Assembly: GCF_025370255.1 (NCBI RefSeq)
Contig: NZ_JAMTCD010000002.1
Location: 62,001-126,000 of the forward strand
Direction of reading: 5' to 3'
Length of the DNA stretch: 64,000 nucleotides
DNA from: Shewanella holmiensis
GTDB lineage: Bacteria; Pseudomonadota; Gammaproteobacteria; Enterobacterales; Shewanellaceae
Made by a program: the position numbers and the translations under genes. Positions 1-11,126 of the stretch are shown here, piece by piece. The first letter of the stretch is position 1. Each line of letters opens with the position of its first letter. The notes under the pieces were generated by a model, which was not told the DNA's origin, did not search any database, and was given only the letters and a program-made list of their open reading frames with translations.

Positions 1-571
1 TAAAAATACCCGCAGCTTGCTCAACACCCAAGATGGCGGCCATTATACATCGCATCACACCACCGTGGGTGACTATTAATACCGATGGTGGTAAGACGGC
101 GTCAAACTGTTCGTTTTTTGTTGCGACTTCAGCCGCAGATTGCTGCAACATCTGCCATACAATTTGCGCCACAGCAACTTGCACTCTGGCACTAAAATCA
201 CGTAAATATTCACCCTTTGGCGGCGTGTGCTCTGGCTCCCATGGGTTTGCCCAATATGCATTTAACTTGAGCTCATGGTGTTGATACAAGGTTTGCCATG
301 TTTGACCATCCCATTCACCAAAATCAATTTCTTGTAAATCGTCCAACACCTTGATGGGCAATTGATACTGTTTTGCGATAAGGTCACTAAACTGAAGGCA
401 GCGTTCAAGTGAAGATGAATACACGGTATCGGGTAATTTACCCAAGCTATCAAAGGCCTGCTGCATTTGTATTAGCCCTTGTTCTGACAAGGGCACATTG
501 GTTTTTCCACGCAGAATATCTCCGCCTTGGCAGTGGCCATGGCGCAGGAATACCAATTGAAGATGTTTCAT
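1..571 (-). CDS. cobC: Histidine phosphatase, probable alpha-ribazole phosphatase (CobC-like), partial
   Basis: Partial: the C-terminus lies beyond the left edge, and about 190 residues are visible. CobC enzymes remove the phosphate from alpha-ribazole-5'-phosphate (or from cobalamin phosphate) late in cobalamin assembly and salvage. The sequence shows the histidine-phosphatase signature near the start (FLRHG, with the nucleophilic His), then SSSLERC, EIDFGEWDG and a late VTHGGVMR motif carrying the second catalytic His. The order and spacing fit the CobC/phosphoglycerate-mutase superfamily. The ATG at 571 is divergent from the B12-dependent metH, which supports the cobalamin role over a general phosphatase. 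Exact substrate is inferred from motif style and context; the rest of the presumed cobalamin cluster would lie to the left. Confidence 0.75.
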   Translation of the reverse strand, partial: MKHLQLVFLRHGHCQGGDILRGKTNVPLSEQGLIQMQQAFDSLGKLPDTVYSSSLERCLQFSDLIAKQYQLPIKVLDDLQEIDFGEWDGQTWQTLYQHHELKLNAYWANPWEPEHTPPKGEYLRDFSARVQVAVAQIVWQMLQQSAAEVATKNEQFDAVLPPSVLIVTHGGVMRCIMAAILGVEQAAGIF

Positions 572-612
572 GGATTTCTGCCTTGCCCTAAAGATAACAA
601 CTCGCGTATTAT

Positions 613-636
613 GGACGTCTATACGTATAAATGTCC
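613..636. promoter_or_regulatory. MetJ operator (three tandem met boxes) between cobC and metH
   Basis: Three adjacent 8-base units read GGACGTCT, ATACGTAT and AAATGTCC. They match the MetJ met-box consensus AGACGTCT at 7, 6 and 5 of 8 positions. MetJ with S-adenosylmethionine binds tandem met boxes and represses methionine genes. The site lies about 130 bases upstream of metH and 42 bases upstream of the cobC-like start, so it could act on either or both. Assignment is by consensus only; metJ itself is not in the window. Confidence 0.75.
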
Positions 637-762
637 AAACAAAATTCTGCTTGTCGAGTGCCCGCTATTCACGATGCATTAATTAACACTCGATAAAATA
701 ATAAGTTAGATAAATTTGGTGCCTTGTTAGCTAAGCACCACTGCATTAAAAGGTAATGAGTT

Positions 763-3700
763 ATGCTGAAGTCGACTTCCTACAGTCAGGTTCTTGAACA
801 ACTTACAACTACGCTTAAAGAGCGAATTGTCATTCTCGATGGTGCGATGGGCACCATGATCCAAGACTACAAATTGGAAGAAGCTGATTATCGCGGTGAG
901 CGTTTTAAAGACTGGCATTGCGATGTGAAAGGTAACAATGACATGTTGGTGTTGAGCCAACGGCAAATTATCAAAGACATTCATACTAAATATTTGTTGG
1001 CGGGCGCTGACATTATTGAAACCAATACCTTTAATGCCACCACCATTGCTATGGCAGATTACGACATGCAGTCGTTATCTGCCGAAATAAACTTACAAGG
1101 CGCCCAAGTTGCCCGTGAAGCCGCTGATGAAGTCGCCGCGCAAACTGGTACTCCACGCTACGTTGCTGGGGTACTCGGCCCCACAAACCGCACCTGTTCT
1201 ATCAGCCCAGATGTGAACGATCCAAGCTTTCGAAATGTTAGCTTTGATGAGCTAGTAGAAGCTTATGTTGAATCAACCACGGCACTGATTGAAGGTGGCG
1301 CGGATATCATAATGGTTGAAACTATTTTTGATACCCTTAATGCCAAAGCCGCGCTGTTTGCGATTGAAAAAGTTTTTGATCAACTTGGCGATCGCTTGCC
1401 CGTGATGATCTCAGGCACCATCACTGATGCATCAGGTCGTACCCTAACGGGGCAAACTACAGAAGGTTTCTATAACTCACTGCGCCACATCAAGCCTTTA
1501 TCTATCGGGCTTAATTGTGCCTTAGGGCCAAAAGAGCTGCGCCCATACGTAGAAGAACTATCACGCATTGCCGAATGTTTCGTGTCGGCTCACCCCAATG
1601 CTGGTTTGCCTAACGAGTTTGGCGGTTATGATGAAACCCCTGAAGAAATGGCGGAAGTCATCAGCGACTGGGCCCGAGAAGGTATGCTCAATATCGTCGG
1701 TGGCTGTTGTGGCAGCACGCCGGCACACATTCAAACAATTCGTGAATCCGTGATCAATCACGAACCACGAACGATTCCGGATATTCCGGTCGCTTGTCGC
1801 CTTTCAGGACTCGAGCCTTTAACCATTGATGCCAGCTCTTTGTTCGTTAACGTGGGTGAACGCGCAAACGTGACGGGTTCAGCCAAATTTTTACGTCTTA
1901 TTAAAGAAGAGAAATTTGAAGAAGCCCTTGATGTTGTTCGTGAGCAGGTTGAAAACGGCGCACAAATCATCGACGTAAACATGGATGAAGGCATGCTTGA
2001 TGGTGCTGAGTCGATGAAAAAGTTTTTGAACTTAATCGCCTCAGAGCCTGATATTTCCCGTGTGCCTATCATGATTGACTCATCAAAATGGGAAGTCATT
2101 GAAGCGGGTCTTAAATGTGTTCAGGGTAAGTCGATTGTCAACTCGATTTCAATGAAAGAAGGCGAAGAAGCCTTTATTAAACAAGCCACGCTTGTTAAGC
2201 GTTACGGTGCGGCTGCGATTGTGATGGCCTTTGATGAAGATGGCCAGGCCGATACCCGTGCCCGTAAAACAGAAATTTGTACCCGTGCCTACCGTTTGCT
2301 AGTCGACGTAGTTGGCTTTCCGCCAGAAGACATTATTTTCGACCCTAATATTTTTGCGATTGCCACGGGTATTGAAGAGCACGACAACTATGCCGTCGAT
2401 TTTATCGAGTCCATTAAAGACATTAAATCGACCTTACCTTATGCCATGATTTCTGGTGGCGTATCAAACGTATCATTCTCATTCCGTGGTAACAATCCAG
2501 TACGTGAAGCCATCCATGCGGTATTTTTATACCATGCAATTCAAGCGGGTATGGACATGGGTATTGTTAACGCAGGCCAGCTGGCTATTTACGATGACAT
2601 TGACGCCGATTTAAAAGACAAAGTTGAAAACGTGGTATTGAACCTGCCCTGCCCGGTTGCCGATTCAACTAACACAGAACAGCTACTTGATATCGCCGAA
2701 AAATATCGTGGTGACGGTAGCCAAGTGGCTAAAAAAGAAGATTTAGCATGGCGCAGTTTGCCAGTAAATGAACGTTTATCCCACGCACTAGTAAAAGGGA
2801 TCACTGAATTTATTGATATAGATACTGAAGAGGCGCGCTTACAAGCCACAAGACCGCTTGATGTAATTGAAGGGCCGTTGATGGATGGCATGAATGTGGT
2901 TGGCGACTTATTTGGTGCCGGTAAAATGTTTTTGCCTCAAGTGGTAAAATCGGCGCGGGTAATGAAAAAAGCCGTGGCCTATTTAAACCCATTTATCGAA
3001 CTTGAAAAAGTAGAAGGCCAATCTAACGGGCGAATTTTAATGGTCACAGTCAAAGGCGATGTGCACGATATCGGCAAAAATATTGTCGGCGTGGTACTGG
3101 CCTGTAATGGCTACGAGGTCATTGATTTAGGCGTAATGGTATCGGTTGATAAAATTCTGGACGCAGTAAAAGAGCACAATATTGATATTATTGGCATGTC
3201 AGGGCTAATCACACCAAGTCTTGATGAAATGGTACATAACGTCAAAACATTCCACCGTGAAGGGCTGACTATTCCAGCCATTATTGGCGGCGCAACCTGT
3301 TCTAAAATTCATACCGCAGTTAAAATTGCACCACATTACCCTCATGGGGCAATTTATATAGCCGATGCTTCGCGCGCGGTCCCTATGGTGTCTAAGTTAA
3401 TTAACAATGAAACACGTCAGGCTACCATTGATGAAGAATATGCTGAATATGATGTCATGCGTGAAAAACGCTTGTCACAAACTAAGCGCAAAACCATCGT
3501 ACCCATTGAAGTTGCCCGCGAAAATCGCTGCACACATGATTGGCAAAACTATACCCCATTTAAGCCTAATATATTGGGCCGTCAAGTTTTTGATGATTAC
3601 CCACTTGAAGATTTAGTTGAACGTATTGACTGGACACCTTTCTTTAGAAGTTGGGAGCTTCATGGCCGTTACCCTGACATTTTAGATGATAAAGTCGTAG

Positions 3701-4479
3701 GTGAAGAAGCGCGCAAACTATTTGCAGACGGTCAAGCCATGCTGCAAACCATCATCAGTGAAAAGTGGTTAACCGCAAAAGCCGTCATGGGATTATTTCC
3801 TGCTAACACAGTTAACCATGATGATATTGAATTATATACCGATGAAAGCCGCACTCAGGTGGAAATGACCACCCATCACTTACGGATGCAGCTGGAACGC
3901 GTTGGCAATGACAACTTCTGTTTATCAGACTTTGTTGCGCCAAAAGACTCAGGCGTGGCTGACTACATGGGTGGCTTTGCCGTCACTGCTGGACACGGTA
4001 TTGATGAGCACGTTGCCCGCTTTGAAGCTAACCATGATGATTATAATGCCATTATGCTCAAGTGCCTTGCCGACCGTTTGGCAGAAGCCTTTGCCGAGCG
4101 CATGCATGAACGAGTACGTAAAGAGTTTTGGGGTTATGCTGCTGATGAAGCACTGGATAATGAGTCATTAATTCGCGAAAAATATAAAGGTATTCGCCCA
4201 GCTCCGGGTTACCCTGCATGCCCAGATCACACAGAGAAAGGCTTACTATGGGATCTATTAAAGCCGGATGAAACCATTGGCTTAAATATTACTGAAAGTT
4301 ATGCCATGTTCCCAACGGCTGCCGTATCTGGTTGGTATTTTGCTCACCCTAAATCGCGTTACTTTGGGGTAACCAATGTGGGTAAGGATCAGGTTGAAGA
4401 TTATGCTAAACGGAAGGGAATGAGTTTGGCGGAAACTGAGCGCTGGTTAGCACCTGTGTTAGATTATGACCCAGAGTAA
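763..4479 (+). CDS. metH: Cobalamin-dependent methionine synthase MetH
   Basis: Transfers a methyl group from 5-methyltetrahydrofolate to homocysteine via methylcobalamin, making methionine in the cytoplasm. It has 1238 residues against 1227 in E. coli, full length with all four modules: homocysteine domain (about 1-330) with zinc ligands Cys252 (GLNCALG) and Cys315/Cys316 (GGCCGS); pterin domain (about 360-625); cap and B12-binding domains (about 655-905) with the DVHDIG motif carrying the cobalt-ligating His768; and the C-terminal S-adenosylmethionine reactivation domain. The ATG at 763 follows AAGGTAATGAG at a usable distance. It is monocistronic, with a terminator just downstream and a MetJ-type operator upstream. 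No cobalamin riboswitch is visible in its leader. Very secure call. Confidence 0.98.
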   Translation: MLKSTSYSQVLEQLTTTLKERIVILDGAMGTMIQDYKLEEADYRGERFKDWHCDVKGNNDMLVLSQRQIIKDIHTKYLLAGADIIETNTFNATTIAMADYDMQSLSAEINLQGAQVAREAADEVAAQTGTPRYVAGVLGPTNRTCSISPDVNDPSFRNVSFDELVEAYVESTTALIEGGADIIMVETIFDTLNAKAALFAIEKVFDQLGDRLPVMISGTITDASGRTLTGQTTEGFYNSLRHIKPLSIGLNCALGPKELRPYVEELSRIAECFVSAHPNAGLPNEFGGYDETPEEMAEVISDWAREGMLNIVGGCCGSTPAHIQTIRESVINHEPRTIPDIPVACRLSGLEPLTIDASSLFVNVGERANVTGSAKFLRLIKEEKFEEALDVVREQVENGAQIIDVNMDEGMLDGAESMKKFLNLIASEPDISRVPIMIDSSKWEVIEAGLKCVQGKSIVNSISMKEGEEAFIKQATLVKRYGAAAIVMAFDEDGQADTRARKTEICTRAYRLLVDVVGFPPEDIIFDPNIFAIATGIEEHDNYAVDFIESIKDIKSTLPYAMISGGVSNVSFSFRGNNPVREAIHAVFLYHAIQAGMDMGIVNAGQLAIYDDIDADLKDKVENVVLNLPCPVADSTNTEQLLDIAEKYRGDGSQVAKKEDLAWRSLPVNERLSHALVKGITEFIDIDTEEARLQATRPLDVIEGPLMDGMNVVGDLFGAGKMFLPQVVKSARVMKKAVAYLNPFIELEKVEGQSNGRILMVTVKGDVHDIGKNIVGVVLACNGYEVIDLGVMVSVDKILDAVKEHNIDIIGMSGLITPSLDEMVHNVKTFHREGLTIPAIIGGATCSKIHTAVKIAPHYPHGAIYIADASRAVPMVSKLINNETRQATIDEEYAEYDVMREKRLSQTKRKTIVPIEVARENRCTHDWQNYTPFKPNILGRQVFDDYPLEDLVERIDWTPFFRSWELHGRYPDILDDKVVGEEARKLFADGQAMLQTIISEKWLTAKAVMGLFPANTVNHDDIELYTDESRTQVEMTTHHLRMQLERVGNDNFCLSDFVAPKDSGVADYMGGFAVTAGHGIDEHVARFEANHDDYNAIMLKCLADRLAEAFAERMHERVRKEFWGYAADEALDNESLIREKYKGIRPAPGYPACPDHTEKGLLWDLLKPDETIGLNITESYAMFPTAAVSGWYFAHPKSRYFGVTNVGKDQVEDYAKRKGMSLAETERWLAPVLDYDPE

Positions 4480-4521
4480 TCATCACCAGACTCTTTGAGC
4501 ATATCTAACCTTAGTGTGAAT

Positions 4522-4551
4522 AAAAAATGTGGCCTTTAAGCCACATTTTTT
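4522..4551. terminator. Bidirectional terminator after metH
   Basis: A-tract, 12-base arm AAAAAATGTGGC, short loop, matching arm and T-tract. It works on both strands, serving metH from the left and the membrane GGDEF-like gene from the right. Confidence 0.85.
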
Positions 4552-4615
4552 GATTCGCAAAATCCATTTACGCTCTCTGTAAGCGGATGTAAGCATATCA
4601 TTCCACTAGAGAGTA

Positions 4616-5806
4616 TTAAGCGCTAAAACCAAATCTATCTAAAGTGATGTTTTTAGCATGTCTACTCTCTACAGCGGGTTCCGCTGCCATAGTTTGCTTT
4701 AATTTTTGCTCAGCCTGCTGAAACAGTATTTGCCAACTATGATCATGGGCGCTTTGAATCGAATAGCCAATATTCAAGTTAGTCTGAACACCATTGGGTA
4801 ATGCTTTCATTTGCATGTTGGCGACTTTTTCAATTAAGCGTTCGCTTAAACGTATTAATTGTTCAACCGTTGCCCCTTCTATCAACAATACAAACTTATT
4901 GGTTTGACTTCGAAAAATCCCCCCTTCAATGTGAGTCGTAAATTTCAGCACATTGGCAATATGTTTTATCACGCTATCACTTGCAGGATAACCGTATTGT
5001 TCGCTTAATTGAGGTAAATCATCAATCTCAACCACCATAATCGCCAGTGGGGTTGAAGGGGTACTTTGTTCAAACATCTCTTTAGCGCGTTGAGGTAAAG
5101 CCTGACGATTAAGCAAGCCAGTTAATGAATCAACTTCAATGGCATCAAATAATTTAAGCTGCTGTTGCCGATAAATAATCAAACAGCAGGATAAAATCAT
5201 CAGTAACAAAAAGGTCATAACAGCCAAAGTACCCAAGGTTTGTAATAAGTGATCACCGGCAGTCGTTAAAGGCAGCTGATTATCAAATATCACAAAGATA
5301 TAGCGCACTAATTGTTGGCCAAAAAAGATTAACTCAGCAAACATAAAGGGGTAATAAATTGCATGCAGTTTTTTCGACTTAACTCCCAGAACCACAGTAA
5401 TAACAGTGTAAACATTGATAGCCATCAGTAAGGGGTAAATATAAAGTAATCTGTAGGTTATCGTTTCTAATAAACCGGGAATGAAATGCGCTAAAAACAC
5501 CGCGGCGGCAATCCCTAGCATTAAGGACCAATTTGGAGATAATAAAAGATGGCGCCTTAACCCAGCCAGTAAAGCCAGATGAGCCAGAATATAACAGGCG
5601 TTGGTTAATGCCGGACCAAGCCAATAGGGAATGTCAAAAAAATAAGAGGAAATGCCCACGGCATTGCTAAAAAAAAATAATCCGCCAGCGATGCTCCAGT
5701 CGATAAGGCTACGCTCACGATTACCGACAAAATAAAAAGTGAGTAAACTGACGACCATCATGGCGCTAATAATCGCGGTTGATATATGTAAAGTAAAAGC
5801 ATCCAT
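4616..5806 (-). CDS. Membrane protein with degenerate GGDEF domain
   Basis: 396 residues. The first about 225 are hydrophobic, with roughly six or seven membrane segments; the C-terminal about 160 follow a GGDEF fold. Fold landmarks are present (DSLTGLLNR, VEIDDLPQLSEQYGYPASD), but the active-site loop where RxGGDEF should be reads FRSQTNKF. The catalytic Gly-Gly-Asp/Glu-Glu residues are missing. A diguanylate cyclase activity is therefore unlikely; such domains often act as GTP or c-di-GMP sensors or as protein-binding modules. The N-terminus may sense a membrane signal, but no named sensor family was recognised. Start at 5806 is the first ATG, with an AGGA rather far upstream. It stands alone and converges on metH. 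Confidence 0.8.
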   Translation of the reverse strand: MDAFTLHISTAIISAMMVVSLLTFYFVGNRERSLIDWSIAGGLFFFSNAVGISSYFFDIPYWLGPALTNACYILAHLALLAGLRRHLLLSPNWSLMLGIAAAVFLAHFIPGLLETITYRLLYIYPLLMAINVYTVITVVLGVKSKKLHAIYYPFMFAELIFFGQQLVRYIFVIFDNQLPLTTAGDHLLQTLGTLAVMTFLLLMILSCCLIIYRQQQLKLFDAIEVDSLTGLLNRQALPQRAKEMFEQSTPSTPLAIMVVEIDDLPQLSEQYGYPASDSVIKHIANVLKFTTHIEGGIFRSQTNKFVLLIEGATVEQLIRLSERLIEKVANMQMKALPNGVQTNLNIGYSIQSAHDHSWQILFQQAEQKLKQTMAAEPAVESRHAKNITLDRFGFSA

Positions 5807-5891
5807 TGCTAATATTTATCCTGATATAGGTGAACTGTTAATATATCGTTAAAAATGATTTTTTAAAAGATGCAAAAGCAGAACCTCTCAA

Positions 5892-6536
5892 TTATAAATG
5901 TCCTGTCTTTACCCAAATTATAGTGTCTTGTTCAACATAAGGATTATGTTGACTTAAATGGGGGCTGCGTAGCCAAGAGCCTGCTGGATATTGACCAAAT
6001 TCATCCATAAACACACCACTAATCACGTAAATCTCTTCGCCACCAAAATGGCGATGAGGTTGAAATTTTGCTCCTGCAGGCCAGAACACAAGCGCTGTAG
6101 ATTCGGTTTTATGTTGATGCAATGGCATTACTTTTAAATCACCGTAACCGGGCAACCAGGGGGTGTTATTAGTATCCACTCTGATTTGCTCTATGTCAGA
6201 GCGTTGAAACTGATGTAATTTCACCAGTAATTCACACCCTTGTAGGCTGAAAGGAGCATGACTAAAGCCTTCGGGGTTTCGAAGATAACTGCCGGCAGGA
6301 TAATCACCTGTTTCATCAGAAAACACCCCCGACAAGACTAATATTTCTTCCCCTAACGGATGCGGATGAGTAGTAAAACTTGAACCCGTATCATACTTAA
6401 CAATGCTGGTTGCATGACCGCGCTCAGCGTCTTCTCGAGCAAGTCGCTTACGCCATACTCCTGGCGCTGGGCTGGGTTGCCATTGCTCATTAAGTGTATT
6501 GATATTGACTCGTTGGCTGAAATCCATATTAAGCAT
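5892..6536 (-). CDS. Double-cupin protein, ChrR cupin-like
   Basis: 214 residues with two tandem cupin barrels. The first carries THPHPLGEEILVLSG and the second PHRHFGGEEIYVISG; both have the HxH...E metal ligands and are each followed by a GxYPAGSxLRxP strand. This matches the cupin of ChrR-type anti-sigma factors. The zinc-binding anti-sigma N-terminal domain of ChrR is absent, and no ECF sigma gene is adjacent, so a stand-alone metal-binding or oxidative-response enzyme is more likely than an anti-sigma factor. Start chosen at 6536 because GGGAG lies 6-7 bases upstream. Function beyond metal-dependent cupin is not established. Confidence 0.8.
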   Translation of the reverse strand: MLNMDFSQRVNINTLNEQWQPSPAPGVWRKRLAREDAERGHATSIVKYDTGSSFTTHPHPLGEEILVLSGVFSDETGDYPAGSYLRNPEGFSHAPFSLQGCELLVKLHQFQRSDIEQIRVDTNNTPWLPGYGDLKVMPLHQHKTESTALVFWPAGAKFQPHRHFGGEEIYVISGVFMDEFGQYPAGSWLRSPHLSQHNPYVEQDTIIWVKTGHL

Positions 6537-6647
6537 TTTTATCTCCCGATATTCCCTGCTGATGTTATACCGTTTTAACAGGCAAAATGATCACTAAACA
6601 TCGGCATATCTATCTCTCTTCTCTTGCGTATACGAGTCTATTGCATA

Positions 6648-6678
6648 TAAAAAATCCCAGTTATCAGCATAACTGGGA
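6648..6678 (-). terminator. Terminator after pbpG
   Basis: On the minus strand TCCCAGTT and AACTGGGA pair around an 8-base loop and are followed by a T run. It is placed downstream of the PBP7-like gene. Confidence 0.75.
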
Positions 6679-6822
6679 CGAGTAAGGCAGTTCATATTCA
6701 TTCAATGGTTGAATCTAAATCTACACGAGTAGACAGTTTGAGCATTGAAACCACTGTTGAAGATCAAAGCGTCCTCTAAATAGAGGACAAACCTCAAAAG
6801 ACTTGCCTGTTCTAATACTAAA

Positions 6823-7722
6823 TCAGCTACTTTGCTTCTGACTTTTGTAGGCTTTGGCCGAAGCAGGAATTGGGGTAGCTTTACCCGTTTCCAACCATTT
6901 TTTGAGTCGATTAGCATCAGCCATATGGGTATATTTACCAAACGCATCTAACACCACAAATGCCACTTTACGTTTATTCATTTCAGTTAACATGATTAAA
7001 CAATGGCCAGCTTTACTGGTGTAACCTGTCTTGGTTAGCGCAATATTCCAACTGTCCTTAGACACTAACTTATTGGTATTATAAAAATCGAGTTTGTATC
7101 TTGGGCTACTAAAAATAACGTGCTTTTTGGGTGTAGAACTTAGCTTACCAAGTAAGGGGTATTTTTGACTTTCTTGCAGTAAAATAATTAAATCTCTGGC
7201 GCTGGAAACGTTATCAGCAGATAAACCTGTCGGTTCAGCATAATGAGTTTGATCCATCCCTAAAGCTTTCGCTTTGGCATTCATGGCGTTAATAAATGCA
7301 AAATATCCGCCTGGATAATGATGTGCCAAGGCGGTTGCTGCACGATTTTCAGATGACATTAGGGTTAGCAACATCATGGTTTCGCGGCTAACAACACTAC
7401 CCACCCGCACACGAGAATGTACATTACGCATAATTTTTGCGTCACTAATATCGACCGAGATCATTTCATCTAAGGGCAACTTAGCATCTAGAACAACCAT
7501 TGCCGTCATCAGTTTAGTCACAGATGCAATAGGTACTTGTTGGTTAATATTGCTTGAATACAGTACCTCATTAGTTTTTAAATCCACCAACATTGCGCTA
7601 CCTGCCGCTAACTCTTGCTGCTCAGACGTGGCAACGGGTTTAGCTGCCACTACAATGGCAGACAAGCTAGCAAGTAAAATGACTGTCGAACAAACGGCTT
7701 TGAATGGCATAATAAAGTACAT
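6823..7722 (-). CDS. pbpG: D-alanyl-D-alanine endopeptidase (PBP7-like, peptidase S11)
   Basis: Periplasmic serine peptidase that cuts DD cross-links in peptidoglycan. 299 residues, near the usual length of PbpG. An N-terminal signal peptide (about residues 1-27, hydrophobic core ending AAKPV) precedes the S11 motifs in order: SVTKLM (SxxK with nucleophile Ser and Lys), SSENR (SxN), and [11 protein letters not shown] (KTG). The C-terminal beta-domain of PBP5/6 carboxypeptidases is lacking, which favours the PBP7 type. Two in-frame starts are possible (7722 or the ATG at 7710); neither has a strong ribosome site. Stands alone, followed by a terminator. Confidence 0.9.
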   Translation of the reverse strand: MYFIMPFKAVCSTVILLASLSAIVVAAKPVATSEQQELAAGSAMLVDLKTNEVLYSSNINQQVPIASVTKLMTAMVVLDAKLPLDEMISVDISDAKIMRNVHSRVRVGSVVSRETMMLLTLMSSENRAATALAHHYPGGYFAFINAMNAKAKALGMDQTHYAEPTGLSADNVSSARDLIILLQESQKYPLLGKLSSTPKKHVIFSSPRYKLDFYNTNKLVSKDSWNIALTKTGYTSKAGHCLIMLTEMNKRKVAFVVLDAFGKYTHMADANRLKKWLETGKATPIPASAKAYKSQKQSS

Positions 7723-8006
7723 TTAGTGAATAAATAAAATAAAGTATACGCTAAGTAATCATGACTCAGCGAGTCAAATAATCACAAAAACGCGTTTAAA
7801 TTTAACTTCAATTTCACAACAGCTTTATCTGTCTACTTAGATGGATTTTTTAGGTGCTATTATTGTTACCCAAAGATAACTACATTGGCTTTCAGCCTTT
7901 ACTATAACTAACCTAATTAATTGTAATAGTGTATATTTTATCTAGCTAATTACACTTAGCTGACTTTTAAAATCTGCTATTGTTTGTATAGCGCTAAAGT
8001 CTTTTC

Positions 8007-8463
8007 ATGGATAGTTTATCAAACGGATATATTATGGCTTTAACTCTCAATACTATCGCTGCCCAGTGGCAACAATTCGTCGTTCAGGTAAAAACGATTT
8101 TCGCACCACAAAAAATAGAATCAGAGCCCCCCAACAAACTGTCTTTAAAAGCCATAGCGCAAACTTACCCCCACCATGGCACTAGAGGCCAATTAAAGCA
8201 GCAATCCTATGCTATACATACTGATAGCATTAGTCCGCTATTAGGCAGAGAGCTGGCTCTGTTCGCCTTATACTTTTCTAAATAAACCGATTAATGTCAT
8301 TCTTGGAACCGATTTCAGCTTTGGTCAACATTTACAAACCATTACCGTCAAGGCATATGTAATGGATGTACGTTTAGAAAAGAAATTTATCAGCGACATT
8401 AATGTAAGAGTATTAGATGCATTTAAAAATGCACAATTTTATGACAGCCAGCAAACGTTTTAA
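8007..8463 (+). pseudogene. Small gene with probable single-base frameshift
   Basis: Two open stretches in adjacent frames join into one plausible protein. The first (8007-8285) gives 92 residues ending ALYFSK. Removing one base in the A-rich junction near 8281-8286 continues with KPINVILGTDF and runs to a stop at 8463, for a total of about 150 residues. The second frame has a stop at 8244, so it cannot start far upstream. The tail (TVKAYVMDV...INVRVLDAFKNA) weakly resembles the C-terminal domain of small MscS channels, but I do not claim this. It could be a true pseudogene, a sequencing error, or two unrelated short frames. The in-frame ATG at 8034 is an alternative start. Lies just upstream of rpiA. 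Confidence 0.5.
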
Positions 8464-8533
8464 CCACAAGTTGCGTTATAATCTTGCTAATTTTTTAAAG
8501 TCTTCTTTTTAAAGCCACCAATGGAATAGCCTA

Positions 8534-9196
8534 ATGACTCAAGATGAAATGAAAAAAGCCGCCGGATGGGCTGCACTAAAATATGTCGAAAGAGATACAA
8601 TCGTTGGCGTGGGTACAGGGTCAACAGTCAACCACTTTATTGACGCTTTAGCGACAATTAAAGATGATATTCAAGGCGCAGTATCAAGCTCTGAAGCATC
8701 AACGGCAAAACTTAAACAGTTAGGTATTGAGGTTTTTGATTTAAATAACGTTTCAGAGATTGCTGTTTATGTTGATGGCGCCGACGAAATTAATGACCGT
8801 ATGGATATGATTAAAGGCGGTGGCGCAGCATTAACCCGTGAAAAAATTGTTGCTGCCGTGGCTAAAAAATTCATCTGTATTGTTGATAACACCAAGGAAG
8901 TATCTATTTTAGGTGATTTTCCGTTACCGGTTGAAGTGATCCCGATGGCTCGTTCATACGTGGCCCGTGAGTTAGTAAAGTTAGGTGGCGATCCTGAATA
9001 TCGTCAAGGTGTTATCACCGATAATGGTAATGTTATTTTAGATGTTCACAACATGAAAATCTTAGACCCTAAAGTCATGGAAACTAAGATCAACGCGATT
9101 GTTGGCGTAGTCACTAACGGTCTATTTGCCAACCGTGGCGCAGATGTTTTACTCGTCGGCACACCTGAAGGTGTAAAAACAGTAACATCTAAGTAA
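8534..9196 (+). CDS. rpiA: Ribose-5-phosphate isomerase A
   Basis: Interconverts ribose-5-phosphate and ribulose-5-phosphate in the pentose-phosphate pathway. 220 residues against 219 in E. coli. Visible family motifs: [13 protein letters not shown] (phosphate loop), [15 protein letters not shown] with catalytic acidic residues, and [11 protein letters not shown]. The ATG at 8534 begins MTQDEMKK, as usual for this family. It ends in a strong terminator. Secure call. Confidence 0.97.
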   Translation: MTQDEMKKAAGWAALKYVERDTIVGVGTGSTVNHFIDALATIKDDIQGAVSSSEASTAKLKQLGIEVFDLNNVSEIAVYVDGADEINDRMDMIKGGGAALTREKIVAAVAKKFICIVDNTKEVSILGDFPLPVEVIPMARSYVARELVKLGGDPEYRQGVITDNGNVILDVHNMKILDPKVMETKINAIVGVVTNGLFANRGADVLLVGTPEGVKTVTSK

Positions 9197-9213
9197 CTAG
9201 CCGAAGTTTAAAC

Positions 9214-9246
9214 AAAAAAACCTAACTCAACGAGTTAGGTTTTTTA
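9214..9246. terminator. Terminator between rpiA and chemoreceptor gene
   Basis: A-run, CCTAACTC / GAGTTAGG stem, T-run. Bidirectional, serving the convergent genes on both sides. Confidence 0.85.
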
Positions 9247-9263
9247 TTGTTCAATCAAAAGCG

Positions 9264-11126
9264 CTAGACTTTAAATACGCTAACGGACTTATGCAAACCC
9301 GCTGCACGAACGCGTAAATCCTCCGACGCTGCTGCATTTTCTTCAGAGGCATGCGATGATTCATCGGCGATATCACGAATAACCACCACATTTTTATTCA
9401 CCTCAGCGGCTACCATGCTTTGCTCTTCAATCGCTGCTGCAATTTGCGTGCTCATGTCCATAATATTGGTAACATCATCGTTGATTTGACGTAGTAATGT
9501 TCCCGCGCTCGCGGCTTGCTCAGCACTTTCAGTACCTTGTCTTTGACTGGTTTCCATTAACTGAACAATCGAGCGGGTACGAGTTTGTAAGGTACTGATA
9601 ATACCTGCAATCTCTTCAGTTGATTCTTGAGTTCGCATTGCAAGACTGCGTACTTCATCGGCAACAACCGCAAATCCTCGGCCTTGCTCACCCGCTCTTG
9701 CTGCTTCAATGGCCGCATTTAATGCCAGCAAATTAGTTTGCTCAGCAATGCCACGGATTACATCTAATACACTACCAATGGTTTTACTATCTTGCTCTAA
9801 CTCTGACACAACTTTTGAGGAATCATTAAGCTGGCTCGCTAACAATTCAATTTTAGCGATGGTTTCTTCTACTCCAGTTTGACCCGTTCTAGCGTTGTCA
9901 TGTGTTTGGCTGGCTTTTAACGCTGCTAATTCAGTATTTTTAGCAATCTCATCAATGGTAGCCCCCATTTCAGTTATCGCCGTGGCAACCATATCGGTTT
10001 CATTCAGCTGCCTTAGCACCCCTTCAGAGGCTACATTGGCGTTCTTTGAAAGTTCATGACATGAGGTATTTATTGCATCAACGGCTTCATTAACTTGCTC
10101 AATCAACCCCTGAAAAGAACCCACCATACTATTAAAGTGAGTGGCGATGAGTGCTAACTCATCATCGCCAGTGGTATCGCAACGCAGGGTCAAATCTTTG
10201 GTTTTTTCAACACCTGAAATGACACGAGTAATATTTTCCACCGGCGTAATAATGCTGCGAATAATATAGTAAGTAAAAATAGACAGGGCTAATGCTATCA
10301 GTAAAAAGATGCCGCCACCTAGATAGATTCCATTATCCTCTGCGTCTTGAATTTCAGCTAAGGTTTGGTTTTGAAGCAACTCTCTATCTGTATCAGTTTG
10401 ATAAATAGCATCACGAAGCTGTTTCATTTTACCGCTAGTTTCAGATAAACCGAACTCTTGTTTTTTATTCACTAAAGCCTGAAAAGCGGTTTGATATTGT
10501 TCAATATTGCTTTGCAACTGCGATTTCACATCGGACGATAAATATGAACTATCAACGGCTTGTTTAAATTTACCAACATTCTCCTTAAAGGTGTCGTTGT
10601 ATTTAATATCGTTGCGAAGCATGAAATCTTTTTCATTACGTCGAAGCTGCAGCATCATCACTAATAATGCATTTTCATTGTTTGCATCTAAAATCGATTC
10701 GACATTGTGTACGGCTTCTCTTAATTGGCCATACAGCCCTGTTTTGGGTGTTAAACCAATTTCTTTTTGCAAATCAACAATATCATTAAATGCGTCAAGA
10801 TAAAGATTAACACTATTTCTTACACCGTCTAGCGCATTTGTGGGAATATTTCGATCGTTTAACACCTGCTCAACTTGGTTAAATAACACCACTAAATCGG
10901 CAGAATTCTGTTGATGCTTTTCAAGATAAACGACATCTAACCTGGTTAAGAAATCTTTCTCTTCTTTTCTCAGCGAAAAGATCTCTTTTTCAATTTCCAT
11001 CACACTTGTCGCGGCTATAGATAATTTTTGCTGAATGTTGACAGTGTATTGTTGTAAAACAAACATCGCCACCAGTGCTGAAATAGACACCACTGCACTC
11101 AATACCAGCTTAGAACGGATTAACAT
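9264..11126 (-). CDS. Methyl-accepting chemotaxis protein with HBM-type sensor
   Basis: Inner-membrane chemoreceptor of 620 residues. Order: short cytoplasmic start and first membrane helix (about 8-27); an all-helical periplasmic sensor (about 28-265) with two copies of a helical-bimodular motif ([15 protein letters not shown] and [15 protein letters not shown]); second membrane helix (about 268-290); HAMP (about 291-345); and a long signalling hairpin whose tip reads [19 protein letters not shown], the highly conserved CheA/CheW-binding site. HBM sensors such as McpS bind small organic acids; the ligand here is unknown. No C-terminal CheR-docking pentapeptide is seen. Monocistronic, sharing a terminator with rpiA. 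Confidence 0.93.
   Translation of the reverse strand: MLIRSKLVLSAVVSISALVAMFVLQQYTVNIQQKLSIAATSVMEIEKEIFSLRKEEKDFLTRLDVVYLEKHQQNSADLVVLFNQVEQVLNDRNIPTNALDGVRNSVNLYLDAFNDIVDLQKEIGLTPKTGLYGQLREAVHNVESILDANNENALLVMMLQLRRNEKDFMLRNDIKYNDTFKENVGKFKQAVDSSYLSSDVKSQLQSNIEQYQTAFQALVNKKQEFGLSETSGKMKQLRDAIYQTDTDRELLQNQTLAEIQDAEDNGIYLGGGIFLLIALALSIFTYYIIRSIITPVENITRVISGVEKTKDLTLRCDTTGDDELALIATHFNSMVGSFQGLIEQVNEAVDAINTSCHELSKNANVASEGVLRQLNETDMVATAITEMGATIDEIAKNTELAALKASQTHDNARTGQTGVEETIAKIELLASQLNDSSKVVSELEQDSKTIGSVLDVIRGIAEQTNLLALNAAIEAARAGEQGRGFAVVADEVRSLAMRTQESTEEIAGIISTLQTRTRSIVQLMETSQRQGTESAEQAASAGTLLRQINDDVTNIMDMSTQIAAAIEEQSMVAAEVNKNVVVIRDIADESSHASEENAAASEDLRVRAAGLHKSVSVFKV

Noticed and set aside
572..762. 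Cobalamin riboswitch ahead of metH
   Set aside because: I looked for the B12 core and B12 box on both strands and saw neither; only the MetJ-type boxes are visible.
5892..6536. ChrR anti-sigma factor
   Set aside because: The zinc-binding N-terminal domain and a neighbouring sigma gene are missing.
8286..8463. MscS channel fragment
   Set aside because: The tail only faintly resembles an MscS C-terminal domain, and no pore helix is present; reported only as a frameshifted unknown gene.
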